Source: Capitulum mitella
Lineage: Eukaryota > Arthropoda > Thecostraca > Pollicipedomorpha > Pollicipedidae
Reading direction: 5' to 3'
DNA length: 64,000 nucleotides
NCBI GenBank assembly: GCA_030062745.1
Contig: CP099841.1
Coordinates: 18,975,398 to 19,039,397, forward strand
The translations under genes were made by a program, and so were the position numbers. The notes beneath the pieces are model-generated. The model worked only from the letters and a program-made list of their open reading frames with translations. It ran no database searches and was not told the DNA's origin. This document shows positions 52,696 to 63,798 of this stretch, one piece after another (positions within the stretch are counted from its first letter, which is position 1; each line of letters starts with the position of its first letter).

Positions 52696-52833
52696 TCACG
52701 ACGAAGCGACGCTGACGGAGCGCACGCTGGCTGCGTCCGAGCGCACGCTGCCGCCCTCCTCGTCCGTGGTCAGCAGCACGCGTACCAGATAGCTCGACTT
52801 GCTCGACTCCTGCTTCAGGAAGTCCTCCAGAAT
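52696..52833 (-). CDS. SCAPER: SCAPER last coding exon
   Basis: Acceptor GCTCGCCAG before 52833; stop TGA at 52698-52696. It reads ILEDFLKQESSKSSYLVRVL and LTTDEEGG, then ends in a Ser/Val-rich tail (ASVRSVSVASS). The start continues directly from LSFQ of the preceding exon. The tail differs from the vertebrate C-terminus, as expected for a poorly conserved end. The segment is very GC-rich. Confidence 0.75.
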   Translation of the reverse strand: MLEDFLKQESSKSSYLVRVLLTTDEEGGSVRSDAASVRSVSVASS

Positions 52834-55620
52834 CTGGCGAGCATTGGGAACGGGTCGTCAGGTCTCCACGGGAAACGTTCGCAACAGGGGGCAAAATGGC
52901 GCCGGCTCTCAAGTGCTGAGATTTCCGGCCGTCGAAAACGTTGAGGGTGTTATCAGACCCGATCGCTATCAGTCGTAACGATAGGAATGATTTACACGTT
53001 GAGCCCAGTCGCAAGAAACGCAGCGTTATCGTCAGTAGCCGCCGAGGCATTACAAGAACGAAACCGGACGCTGACGAAACACCACGAACTGGAGAACAAC
53101 CATACCGCACAGGATTCGCCTCTGGTGCGACTTGCTTCCGCTTCCCTCTCTCGGGCACCTTCCCTACCCGTCCACAGTGCTCCACCATCGCCTCCCTCAC
53201 CTTTCCTCAGTCCTACATCGCCGCATCCTGACCCGTCCTCAGGCCTCCACCGTCTCCTCCTCCATCCGTTCTCAATCTTCCATCATCACCTCTCCCACCC
53301 ATCCTCAATCCTCCATCAATCTTCAGTCTCCACCCGTCCTCGGCCTTCCCGTTCTCAGTCTCCACCTGTCATCGGCCTTCCCGTCCTCAGTCCTCCACCC
53401 GTCCTCGGCCTTCCCGTCCTCAGTCCTCCACCCGTTCTCAGTCCTCCGCCCGTCCTCAGTCTTTGAACCGTCCTCGGCCTTCCCGTCCTCAGTCCTTTGC
53501 CCATCATCAGTCTCAACCCGTCCTCAGTCCTCCACCCGTCCTCGGCCTTCCCGTCCTCAGTCCTCCACCCGTTCTCAGTCCTCCGCCCGTCCTCAGTCCT
53601 TTGCCCATCATCAGTCTCAACCCGTCCTCAGTTTTCCGCCGCCGCCTCCCACCTGGAAACTCAGCTCCTCCTGCAGGATGGCGCGCGTCTGCGCGTTGTC
53701 GAAGCTGCAGGCCAACAAGGTAGGGAACAGCACGGCCGACAGCGCCGGGTCGCTGAAGTAGCTGAAGGGCAGCGTCAGCAGCTGCTGCAGCACCGTCGGC
53801 ATGTTGCCCTTCTGGATGGCCATCTGCGGACAGCGGTCGGCGGTCGGAGCGGGGTCGACGCCAGGTGCGTCGCGCGAAGAACGGACGGCGACGGACCGAG
53901 GCATTGCGTGGCGTGAGTGCTGCCGCCGGCCACTCGCCCCCCCGGCCCGCTGGTGTCAGACGCGCTGTCGATGCCCTTCAGTGGCCGGGAACGTCCCGGT
54001 AGCCCAGAAGGCGCCAGACCAGAGTCCCGAAATTCTGAATTGCGGGTGGGAACTGACACCGAAACAAAAGTAATTTTTCACGCCCATCCCAACTTATCTG
54101 TATTAATATTCCACTTCAAAATGATCAATTCCTCTAAATGGAATGACATTAATCGATAGCGTTGGTAAGCAGCATTATTTCAGCACTGTACATGTTGTCA
54201 TGCAATCCGAGTAAAGACAATGTACTGGAAAAGTCAGGTAGTTAGCACATACCTACATTCCCGACCTGTCACGAGGAAGAACCTTGTGGAATTCGATAGG
54301 AAAAAGGGCGGCATTATTTGGCTCACTAAATTAAAAAAAATATCCACTAAATCTGGAATTTTCACTAAAAGGTCCAGAAATCCACTGCGTACGCGGAAAA
54401 TTCACTATTTCTCATACAACCACCTCTTCCACTTAATATAACGATTCATTTGTTTTTGAAATATTTCACTATTCTAAAACGACATGTCACTTAAACTCCA
54501 ATAAGTCACTAAATATTTATAACTTTCACTTAAATGGTATGTTATGCCATTCCAGCCGGACAAAATGCTACGTATGAGCATGTTTAGTGAGTTTTCATGA
54601 GTTTTCAGGCTAGCAATTGCGGGTTCTGAGAGCTGAGTTATAGTGTTGGCAATGTTACATACGTTTGGCAGTGCGGGTAATTTCTTCAAAAATGCCTCTG
54701 CAGTTGGGTATGGGTAATGCAACGTACTTGGAAATGTAGATGGGTGATCAGATTCAGAAGTGGCATCTCTAATCCGGATGCGCCGAATGGGATAGTCTGA
54801 GAACGCCTCATGTTCGCGCCTTCGTCATTTAATCACAGAACTCGTAAATATGCGGCACAATATAGCCGACTGATTTGCTTGAAACTCATCTGTTTAGTGA
54901 AAGTACCCCAATCTGGAATGATTACATTCATAACATTTTTACGGGAGCTATAGCAGCCCTTGAAGCATATTTAGTGAATTATCCTATGATTTAGTGAATT
55001 CCTAAACGATTTAGTGAATCATGCAATTTCTTTGATTCTTTGAAATTAGTGCATTCCCCTAAATTTTTTGTGAGGCAAAATAATATTCCGCGAAAAAACA
55101 TATCACCAACTCATTCTCCGGGATTGGAGGTGCCCTCGCTTAGAATCACAGGTGAAAGAGTTCCGCACACTAAATCAACAAAACTGTGATGCTATAGGAA
55201 GTCGAAAACTCTTCTAAGTTGAGAAAAACAGGGTTATGAATCACTTGATTTCCAAGTTAAACAGATGATTTAATGGTATTATGAGCCTGAATAAATAAGG
55301 CTAGTTTCAGATAATGGGCTGCGTTTTCTTATCTAATCTGCGTAAGTCCCAAATTCCAAATGCACATTTGTGCATGGTGACAAACAGGGGTGTCGAATGA
55401 TGTTCTTTTGAGAGGGCATTGGCCCACCTAATGTTGATCTGGGCCCACCCAATGTTGGTTTGGGCCTACCCAGTATTTTCTGGCGGTTTTGAAGTGAAAT
55501 GAGCAATAGTAGCGAAAAATCGGCCGCAAAAGATAAGAGCTACGCAGAACGTAAAGAATAAAGTCGCGTATCTACCTATCTTTCCATGTTTTATACATGT
55601 GTGAATATATATATATACAT

Positions 55621-55653
<33 letters not shown>

Positions 55654-58600
55654 CGTATATGTATATACACATATACATGGGTATAAGTGTGATTTTTTAT
55701 TTTATAAATAGTCACAAAAAACCCGTAACTTTCCGCTGGCCAAAACAAAGTGGCCTAAATCCGTGGAGAATCCCACATCTGGGGGGAGGTTAGGTAATCG
55801 GGCCCTCGACTTGGCCTCCCAATTATTTACAGAAATTGGCGCCCCTGGTGACAAAGCACGGTGACATTTACAGGAAACGCGCTTATAAACGAAGAAAATG
55901 GCACTGAACTGTCATCAGCAACATAAAAAAGCTCAACGATATTTGTGTATCAGTTCTGTCTTCGTATCTGCCCCTGAATGCTGCAAACTATTCCTAGGAT
56001 CCTGGAAACACCCAGCGGCACCAAAACAAGAAAATACGCACAACTGGCCCCCGAAGATTGGAAATGAACCGAAAACAAGTGTATTAGTTGTAAATAACTT
56101 TGCTATACATAATGGGACGCCCAATTCACTCAAAAATTGGACATCGTACAAATACCAAGTTAAAAGCAGATTAGGTACATTGTAGCCCAGGTGGGAGCAA
56201 GGGCCAATCTTAGCACCTTCGTGTACATCCAGTGACGAGACCAATGCGACAAATATACGTTTATGAGCTTGGAGAGCAGACAACTGTGCGTGTCGTCAAG
56301 CGTGTCATCTAAGTGTCGGTTTCGTGGCGGTTGGAATTGAGCTGGCAAGCTCCATTTGAGGACATAATTCACCAAGACCCTGCAAACTGTGACACTGGTT
56401 CTGACTCCAGATCTTCTGAGTACATTTCATCAGTCCACTCTTGTGGACAACGAAAGAAGAGGCAGGCTGGATTTCTGGGGCCGAGGCTAATTATAGCGTT
56501 TTGCCGACGTGCGCACACGGGTAATGGCTGAGCAGGCCTCCCACTTCTCATAACTCTAGACAACAAGCAGCTGCCTGGCCATATTGGTACCAAACCACGC
56601 GCAATGAAAAAAATAGCCCAATCGAAAGTACCTGGAGCCTTATCAACACCAACCCACCACCTCCACAACCAACACGAGTACAGACCACGGAGCATTTCCG
56701 CGCAACAGATCAACGCCAACTAACAAGGTTCGGCAATTCACAAGTGTCGTGAAATAAGACGTCAATGAAACAAGTCCACAAAAACGCCACAGTCTGGAAA
56801 CTCGAAACAAGACACAGCAGCATTGCAACGCGACAGAAATGTGAGCTGGGACCAAGCAACGAAAAATCGAGGGTTCGTATGGGAAAAGGTTCCAAGTCAA
56901 AGGCTCGTTAACATGACGCTCGTATGGGAAAAGGTTCGCATTGGACAAGGTCCATATCGGAAAAGTTCGTTCCGGTTCTGCGCCGAAAGCGCAACTCCAC
57001 GCCGAAGGCGCGGTACAGGATAGCAAAGGCCACAGGACGATAAAGGGTGCGATCGGACTTGGTTCGGTCCGACAAAGAAGCTAGTCTAAGTTAGGTTAAG
57101 TTAGGTTAGGTTGGGCTAAGCTGTTATTTTAGGTCCGTTCCTTTTCTGATAAGAACCTTTTCCGATGCGAACCTTTTACCTTACGAACCTTTTACCACTG
57201 AGCCTTATGAACACGAGCCCTAAGCTACGAACCTTTTCCCAAATGAACCTCTGACTTACGAACCTTGGTCTCCCGACCCATTACCCTTCCATGCCTGCCC
57301 CATTAGTCATAGATACCTATCCCATCCAGGTCCCCCTCCATATCCTAGCACTATCAACTTTTTGCTTTGTCCCTCTTCCCTCCCATGCACTTGCCCCTGT
57401 TTTTGTCCGGTCCCAGTCGACATCCCTGTCCCAGTGAAGTGTTGTTTCTTATTTCGAATTTCGAGACTGCTGTTTTTGAGGAAGTCGCTTAGTGACGTCA
57501 TATTTCACGACACTTACGAATTGCTGACCCTTATCCCTATGCGCTGATTTATTCCGCGGAAATGCTCCGTGCATCATACTCGTGCTAGTTGCTGAGCTGG
57601 TGGGTGACTGGACCAGTTGTAGAGTATATTTTTGCAGAAATTGTGGTGCTGATAAAGCAGAAAATACTTCCAATAGCGTTATTTTTCACTGCGCATCTGT
57701 TGGTACCAATATGGCACCGCAGCGACGAGGATTTCTACAATTATGAGAAGTGGGAGGCCTGCTCAAGCAATATCGATGCAAAACCTTAACAACCGTATCA
57801 GCCGTGGTTTCTTGTTGATGTTATATATTGGGTAATATGCCCCTCACGGCTCACCTGTGTGGTGGTAAAGCTGAGCATATGCTTTGGCATGGAAATTTAA
57901 TGCTGTGACTGTAGGCTCTGTTGTGGTATAGCTATACCAATCCTGAACTGTGACAGTAAGATTCCTAACTTCGTCGCACAGCTTTTGATTCCTTTGTATA
58001 AAATGTTATACTAAAAACAATTTATTGATATGCTCTGATTTTATGTTAACACAATTTTGGGTAAATATGTTCAAATGTGATGGACACGATCTGTTCGTGC
58101 CTTCAAAAACGAATTTGTTTTAAACCATGTTTAAGGCCCTTTATTCTCCCCTCTCACTATCCATTTTTGACGTGGATTTTCCACTCTGACATCTTGGCAA
58201 AAATTAAACTTCGAGACGCTGCGCCAGACCGGTTAAAAAAAAATAGGAGATACGTGAAAGAACGCATGGACTGCGTAACTCCGGCGAGCTAAGCATCTAG
58301 TGCAGTGAACGGAGGAAGTCAAAAGCACACTAAAATCAAATCATCGACAAACGGGCCTGTGCCTGATTCCACTTCGGGGAAATCTATTTCGAATCATGGC
58401 TTGCTAGATCGACTCTGATTCTAACGAGACTTTCCAAAACTGAGTCGACCCCTATTCGTACTAAAACTGCAATGAAGATTAAATGAAATTAAAGTCGATT
58501 CGGGAATCAATTCCGCAAGATCATTTCCAAAAACGTTACTTGGTTGTACAAAAGTATCAATCCAGATCTAAATATCAACACATTTCAGCAAAAATACAGT

Positions 58601-60542
58601 GAAACCTCCACGTACTGAAAGTGATTAGCTGTGTTTTACTTTCACGTCACCGGCAAACGTACAAGGCAGAAAAAATGGGCACAGTGTCATAGCACACTGC
58701 ATAGGCAGTTATTGGATTCCGTTCCAAGTAAAGATATCTTGTGCATATAAAAAATGTCATCTGTGGAGCTATGGCGAGGCCACAATACAATGCTTGTTAA
58801 AAATCCGAAGCCATTTCCATACTTCATAAATGGCGACTTTGGAGTCACACTTTGCCAATGGAAACGATTCCAGTCCTGATTCCGCAGACAACCGTGTAAT
58901 TCAAATCCGTCTACGATTGCGACACTTCTCAGTGTCATCGATTACGATTCTGAACGGCCCGAACGGAATCGATTCCGGAGCTGATTCTGATTTCGATGCA
59001 ATCGAACACAGGTCTGATGACAAACTTCCAAATCGTCGGTCGTCAACATCGCAACTCGAAATGCACCATTCCGGGCCTAAGGTGATTCAGTGAACTGTAG
59101 CAAACAAAAACAAAAACAAGACCAATACATGTCATAAATACGTATGAGCACGTAACGTTTCAAAGCAGACACTACCGCAATCTTCAGGACTATTAATACA
59201 TCACATTCAAAAGGGCGAAGCTTCCTCGTAGCTACCTGTAACACGTCCCGCCTAACTAAAGGGACAGGGGTGTGCAAGTCATATAATGGGCACCGGAATG
59301 ATTTAGGGACAGCAAGTTTGGACCAATCGACGAATGTCATGAGATTTTATCTACAAACACACTTGGAGCCCGTATTCTTATGAGGTGACCCTGACGCCCA
59401 ACGAGGAAAATGGAGACCTTTAAAGGGCTGATGTTGAAACACGCTCAGGACGACTGACATCAATCACGTATATCTGATAACCTACAATCCACTTTCATCA
59501 GAACGCTGTGGATATGTAGCCTGTTTCCGACATCTACCAGGACTTTGTGCAGCATGTTTTATTGGGACAGGGCAATCTAGAGCTGAGTAGATCCCTGTGG
59601 ATTGACAAGAGCTGTGCAATGGATGCTATCGGCGCCGTCTGGCCGTATCAGCGGGTGCCAAGCGCCAAGATCGGCAGAGCAAGGGTCGGATTAAGCCGGC
59701 TCACGATACGAGTACTTTCGAGAACCGGCCGTGGGTGGCAGAAACGGCGGTCGAGAGGGGTGGGGAAGCCACGAGACAGCCGACGGCCGAATCTTTACCC
59801 GTCTACCAGCCGGCTACGGATGCCTTCAGTCCGCTGAGTCAACACGAGACGTCGCACTCATTGTAAAGGTTTCGCGAACAGTGACGAAGAGGTGGACGGC
59901 AGGGGTATTTCACTGCCTCTCGTTGCCCAACGATATGCCCCAGAGTCCACAGAGGCCTGGCAGCCCCATACCTTTTACACACACACACGGAGCACTTCGA
60001 CAGATCTGTTGCATACCAGATAATGAACGTTGGCTTTCAGCTGGTAAAATAAACATCCATCAAGCTGTGACTGTTTGCGATTGTATGTACATGCACGCCT
60101 CGACAAAATTTCATTTGTTCGTCTGCCACTGTAGGGCTCAAAAAACTCCTAAATCAGCCCAGACCTCTCGCGTCACCACGACCGGTCATCCCTGCCGACC
60201 AGCGACTCGCACATGTTCTGGTCTGTCCGAAACACGTGACCACCTGGCCCGGCAGGCCGGGCACGAGTCCGCCAGCCGACCCGGCAGCAGGTGGTCCGTA
60301 CAAGACTCCGCAGAAGGGCGCCGCAGCGGCGCGGCCGGCGCGGACGCGTCGCCCGGGGGCCAAACGGCGACCAGTGGCGGCCGGTGACTTGCCTGGTTGT
60401 CATAACAGCGGACGGCGAAGTAGCCGGTGGTCTGGATGACCAGGTGGAGCAGGTCGGGTCGCTCGTGGTGCGAACAGTGCCACAGCAGGTAGCTGGTCAC
60501 GTGCCGGAACTCCACGGAACGGCCCTCGAAGCCCAGACACAG
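52696..60542 (-). CDS. SCAPER: SCAPER homologue, last three coding exons
   Basis: This is the C-terminal part of the S-phase cyclin A-associated protein in the endoplasmic reticulum, a conserved animal protein linked to cyclin A/Cdk2 and ER. Exons are 60542-60393, 53823-53653 and 52833-52696, all phase 0. Together they read EGRSVEFRHVTSYLLWHCSH ... GYFAVRCYDNQ / MAIQKGNMPTVLQQL ... PFSYFSDPALSAVLFPTLLA ... ILQEELSFQ / ILEDFLKQESSKSSYLV. This matches the family's C-terminal order (FRH...HCS, GYF..N.DNQ, PTVLQ.L, LPF.YFSDP, LFP.L.A, LEQE). The N-terminal exons lie to the right, outside the window. Intron 60392-53824 is packed with transposons. The first intron donor is GC rather than GT. Confidence 0.8.
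53160..53640. repeat. Tandem array of CCTCAGTCCTCCACCCGT-type units in a SCAPER intron
   Basis: Many direct, slightly varying units built from CCCGTCCTCAGTCCTCC and CCCGTCCTCGGCCTTC lie in the intron between the last two SCAPER exons. The duplicate at 25245-25615 lacks the array, so it arose or expanded after duplication. ORFs across it (Ser/Pro-rich) are by-products of the repeat. Confidence 0.85.
53653..53823 (-). CDS. SCAPER: SCAPER penultimate coding exon
   Basis: Acceptor CTGTCCGCAG before 53823, donor GTGGGA after 53653; 57 codons in phase 0. It reads MAIQKGNMPTVLQQLLTLPF through to EELSFQ, the best conserved part of the SCAPER C-terminus. A duplicate exon sits at 25785-25615. Confidence 0.82.
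54306..55091. mobile_element. Non-autonomous element with TTTAGTGAA subterminal repeats
   Basis: The left end GGGCGGCATTATTTGGCTCA mirrors the right end (reverse complement GCGGAATATTATTTTGCCTC). CACTAAA-type repeats fill the left half (54325-54540) and TTTAGTGAA-type repeats the right half (54580-55060). A possible 6-bp target duplication, GAAAAA, lies at 54300-54305 and 55092-55097, but it is low-complexity. It has no coding capacity. It lies in the SCAPER intron. Confidence 0.65.
55385..55847. mobile_element. hAT MITE with internal AT/TATG microsatellite, copy 1
   Basis: The ends are CAGGGGTGTC and, as reverse complement, CAGGGGCGCC. A perfect 8-bp target duplication GTGACAAA flanks it at 55377-55384 and 55848-55855. 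At 463 bp it is too short to code. The centre holds TATA/TACA/CACA dinucleotide runs (about 55605-55680). It is collinear with 61412-61891 outside the microsatellite. It lies in the SCAPER intron. Confidence 0.85.
56530..57764. mobile_element. Fold-back element of about 1.2 kb
   Basis: The outer ends GAGCAGGCCTCCCACTTCTC (56530-) and its reverse complement (-57764) match perfectly for about 24 bp. Similarity continues inward through CCATATTGGTACCAA and CCACAGT.T..AAACTCGAAA-type segments, and through repeats of AAAAGGTTCG (56870-56970) against CGAACCTTTT (57150-57260). So nearly the whole unit is one imperfect palindrome with arms of about 500 bp. The centre (57085-57110) is a run of TTAGG-like units. 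No target-site duplication or transposase was found. Confidence 0.7.
57765..60392. other. SCAPER intron, no further gene recognised
   Basis: No coding feature is recognised. GATTC/GAATC hexamers are frequent between about 58380 and 58990, suggesting a diverged repeat element. GC content rises toward the exon at 60542-60393. Confidence 0.4.
60393..60542 (-). CDS. SCAPER: SCAPER antepenultimate coding exon
   Basis: Acceptor GGGGCGTTTTCAG before 60542; 50 codons in phase 0. It reads LCLGFEGRSVEFRHVTSYLL and then WHCSHHERPDLLHLVIQ and GYFAVRCYDNQ. The exon ends at 60393 and the intron begins GCAAGT, a GC-AG donor with otherwise perfect consensus. Vertebrate SCAPER has the equivalent GYF...DNQ segment directly before the VLQKL-type segment, as here across the splice. 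Confidence 0.8.
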
Positions 60543-61090
60543 CTGAAAACGCCCCAGGAACGGTCACACATCCCACCAGGTGGGAGGGGACTGACATTAA
60601 CAATCCGCTGCGGAATTAAGCATCAACTCACTTGACGCTGTAGCAGCGGCGGCGACCAGAGATCTTCACACATCAGTTTTCTACGTTTACAAAGCAAGAT
60701 GATCCCCCATCCTAGCCACGAGATTCGAGTCGCTTCGGCGCTCGCTGGGGCCCATGCGTATTCGATATTTGGTATTCGTGTACCAGGAGGCGTCCACACA
60801 GTGGGTTTTATGCCACCAGTCAGTACATAAGTGCAATGGCGGTCACCAGTTTGTCAGATAATTAGAACCACAGTCGGGGTATGAGAAACAAAAAACACGA
60901 CGGTCCACGAACAACCGTCAGAGTGCTCGTGTGCACGGCGCCGCATCACGCCGTTTTCGCCGGCTCTAAGTAACAGCGGCTCTGTACGGGAAGAGTCACC
61001 GCGTGATCGTCAGTCTTACGCGAGCAAGTGCAAGGCACCCGTACCGGCGACGGCTCGCGTTTGGCGCTCAGAGCGAACGCACAAATCACG
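60543..61090. other. No gene recognised
   Basis: SCAPER intron sequence upstream of the exon at 60542, plus the presumed 3' tail of the minus-strand LINE. No earlier SCAPER exon is visible. Confidence 0.4.
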
Positions 61091-61099
61091 AACACTGCT

Positions 61100-61646
61100 T
61101 TCAGACGGAGACGGAGAATTCTGAAGATGAAGAGCTGTGCACGTTGGCAAGGTCGCGACTCGTCATCAAATCCCAAACACTGTTCCACCCAAGTGTACGC
61201 AGAACAGGGCTTATGTGATCCCCACGACCAAGGCCAGTCACCAGTCTCACGGCGTAGTTTATGACTCTTTTCAGGTGACAATCAGTATCACCATCCCACA
61301 ATGAGATGCAGTGCAAGATGTGGGGGAAACATGGGCTTGGACAAGGAGTTGTAGCACTTTGGAAGTGAGATGATGAGATGAGGAAGTGAGAATTTTGTAC
61401 AGACATGAAAGTAGGGGTGTCGATTTGTATTCTTTTGAGAAGGCCCTGGCTCACCCAATGTTCATTTGCCCCCTCCCATGTTGATTTCCCCATATTTTCT
61501 GCCGCTTTTAAAGATAAATGAGTAATAATATAGAAACGAACGGCAGCAATACATAAGAAACAGGCACAAAGTAAAGGATAAAGTCTAAAGCGATGTATCT
61601 ATCCTTCTGCGTAATCTATCTATCTATCTTTTATCCATCCATATAT

Positions 61647-61717
<71 letters not shown>

Positions 61718-63798
61718 TATATACGCGGCGATAATCGATATTTTTCATTTTATAATTAGAAACAAAAAACTTGTAAATTTCCTTTGATCAAAATACAATG
61801 GGCTAAATCCGTTGAGAAACCCACATTTGCGGCAGGTTACGTTGTCGGCCCTCGGCTCGCCCCCAATCATTTACAGAAATCGACGCCTCTGGATGAAAGC
61901 ATTGTGTTGCTGTGTCCAACAGTAAACGTGACCTGGTTTCCCCGGGTGAGGCAATGGGTCGAACAGAACATCCAGAACTTTGGTTGTTTTCGCCGACTGA
62001 CACTGATTTTGAGAATGCAACAACTGGGTGTCCTCAGCGTGAGACAAAAGTCGATCGTGTGTTAGAAAGCAAAGGAGATCGTTCACAAAGAAAAGGAAGA
62101 ACTCCGGACCAATCAGAGAAACTCTGGGCTCAGCATGAGTACGAGGAAGAGTGGACGATCCACCAGTGACAACCTGCCGTCGTCCACTCACGTAAATGCT
62201 AAACCAGTAAAAGGCGATGCCATACCACCCCAGCCTGGTCAAGAGGGCCTTACGTTTAACGCTGTCGAACGGTTTGCCAATATCGACAGTCGTGAAGGAG
62301 GCAACACGACACGAGTGCACCTCTTGCAGCACCCAGGTACCAACGCCGAGCAAGGCGCCCTCTGTTGAGTGGCATGGTCGATAAGCGCTCCGAGATGTGG
62401 AAAGGAGATGATTTGCAGTAAATAGGAAGTCAGCTATATGCAAACAACATTTTCAGTGATCTTGGATAAAACAGGTAATATGGGTATGAGCTGGAAGTTG
62501 TTTATGCTGGACTGGTTGCCTCCTTTGCGAACAGGCACCACACGAGCAATTTTGCAGTCATCACGGAAAATATTTGGCAAGATGGAATGATTTACAATCT
62601 GGAGAAGATGTGGACCAACGGCGAACAAATTATCTGACTGCGATGAGAGACACCATCGATGCCAGCTGCCCTAGAGGAACTCATACGCTGAACGGTCAGA
62701 GAGAGATCTCGGGCAGGGTGACAGGACGGAGGAGGGCAGAGGCGTGGTGACTGCGTGGACAAAGGTGATCATGTTCGCACCGGGTATTACCAGGCGAGCC
62801 AGTCGCTTTGGTTGCGATCCGCTGGCCGGCACCTTTGACATGGCCGTTAAATGCGTCAGCCATGTCGGGTGTAATTGCGAGAATGGTGTCAGCACCTTTT
62901 CGTGGCAGCATACCATGCCGTCTGATCTTCTTCCAACAATCGGAACGCTCAGACACAAGGTCACCGCATAAGAACGAGCCGCACGCACACAACAAGAGTT
63001 TCACCGCGTTTGGGCACCTCTGATACACGGCTCGGGAGGCTGGCATACGTGGTCTGGCCCACGTGCGCCGTGCATCTGGGTGACGCAGAGCCTCGGTGAT
63101 TTCCGCGTTGCCCAGCAGTCACCGACAGCTCGGCCGCTGCCGGATGACGGTGACCAGCGGGCAGTATTGGTCGACAGCAGCGTTCCAGTTCGTCATGAAG
63201 GTGGCCACCCTGTGTTCGGACGTGCTGGCGGTGTAGACGGACAGCCAGTCCGCCAGCACGAAGCTCAAACAGAAGGCTGGCCCGTCCATGCGGTGCCATG
63301 GCCGTTCTGATACTCTAGTTGGTTTTATTCGCTGTATGCGAGCACAAGTGGCAAGAAGGATCGGTTGATGATCGGCAATGGGCTCCTCTAGTACCGTGAC
63401 GGGGAGATGCTGTCCGTGACTGTTGGTTGTTGTCATATCTAGGAATGATGGGGCTGGATGCAGGTGGGTAGGCTTGTCAACCATTTGAACAAGGCTGAGT
63501 CAGTGATATCAGTGGAATCGGTCATAACACTAGAAAAACCGCGTATTCCAGGACCGTCCGGGTTCAGGAGATTGATAATGAAATCTCCTACGACATACAC
63601 CAGCTTTTCTGTAGCTATTACGTCTCGGAACTGGCCGCGCAGGTTGCTGGTGCCATTGGCCATGGCCTCCTTTGTTGGGCGATAGACGGCATCTATCACC
63701 ACCGCGCAGGGGCAACACCAAGCGGCAGAAAACAGTGCTTCGCGCCACTTCGTTCGCAAGTTATCCCCACAACGCCTGAGGCGATTTCGCATCTCAAC
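61100..63798 (-). pseudogene. CR1/L2-like LINE, heavily degraded, minus strand
   Basis: On the minus strand, broken frames give ORF2 in order. First is endonuclease C-terminal sequence (VVGDFIINLLNPDGPG, about 63640-63540). Then come a linker (about 63046-62696), RT N-terminal blocks (about 62628-62434), and SAYRPCHSTEGALLGVGTW, TTVDIGKPFDSVKRKALLTR and the YADD equivalent, now HAEDTQLL (about 62100-62085, first catalytic Asp lost). After an inserted hAT MITE (61891-61412) come CFPHILHCISLWDGDTDCHL and VLRTLGWNSVWDL. YRPCHST and LGW in the same setting show that it belongs to the family of 39960-42135 but is older. Confidence 0.75.
61412..61891. mobile_element. hAT MITE with internal AT microsatellite, copy 2 (nested in LINE)
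   Basis: Left end TAGGGGTGTC and right end CGACGCCTCTG are decayed versions of the copy-1 ends. The target duplication is CATGAAAG (61404-61411) against GATGAAAG (61892-61899), 7 of 8 matching. The interior is collinear with copy 1: TTCTTTTGAGA.GG.C, ATTTTCTG.CG.TTTT, AAATCCGT.GAGAA.CCCACAT. An AT run of about 80 bp lies at 61641-61724. It splits the reverse-transcriptase region of the minus-strand LINE. Confidence 0.82.

Noticed and set aside
52510-53200. Long Arg/Gly/Pro-rich ORFs on both strands around the SCAPER last exon
   Set aside because: They are open because of very high GC. Only the frame ILEDFLKQ ... joins the neighbouring exon and matches the family.
53132-53761. A 209-codon Ser/Pro-rich ORF
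   Set aside because: It arises from the CCTCAGTCC tandem array in a SCAPER intron and is absent from the duplicate copy.
59731-60439. GC-rich plus-strand ORFs over the SCAPER exon at 60542-60393
   Set aside because: They run through the antisense of a conserved exon and have no motif of their own.
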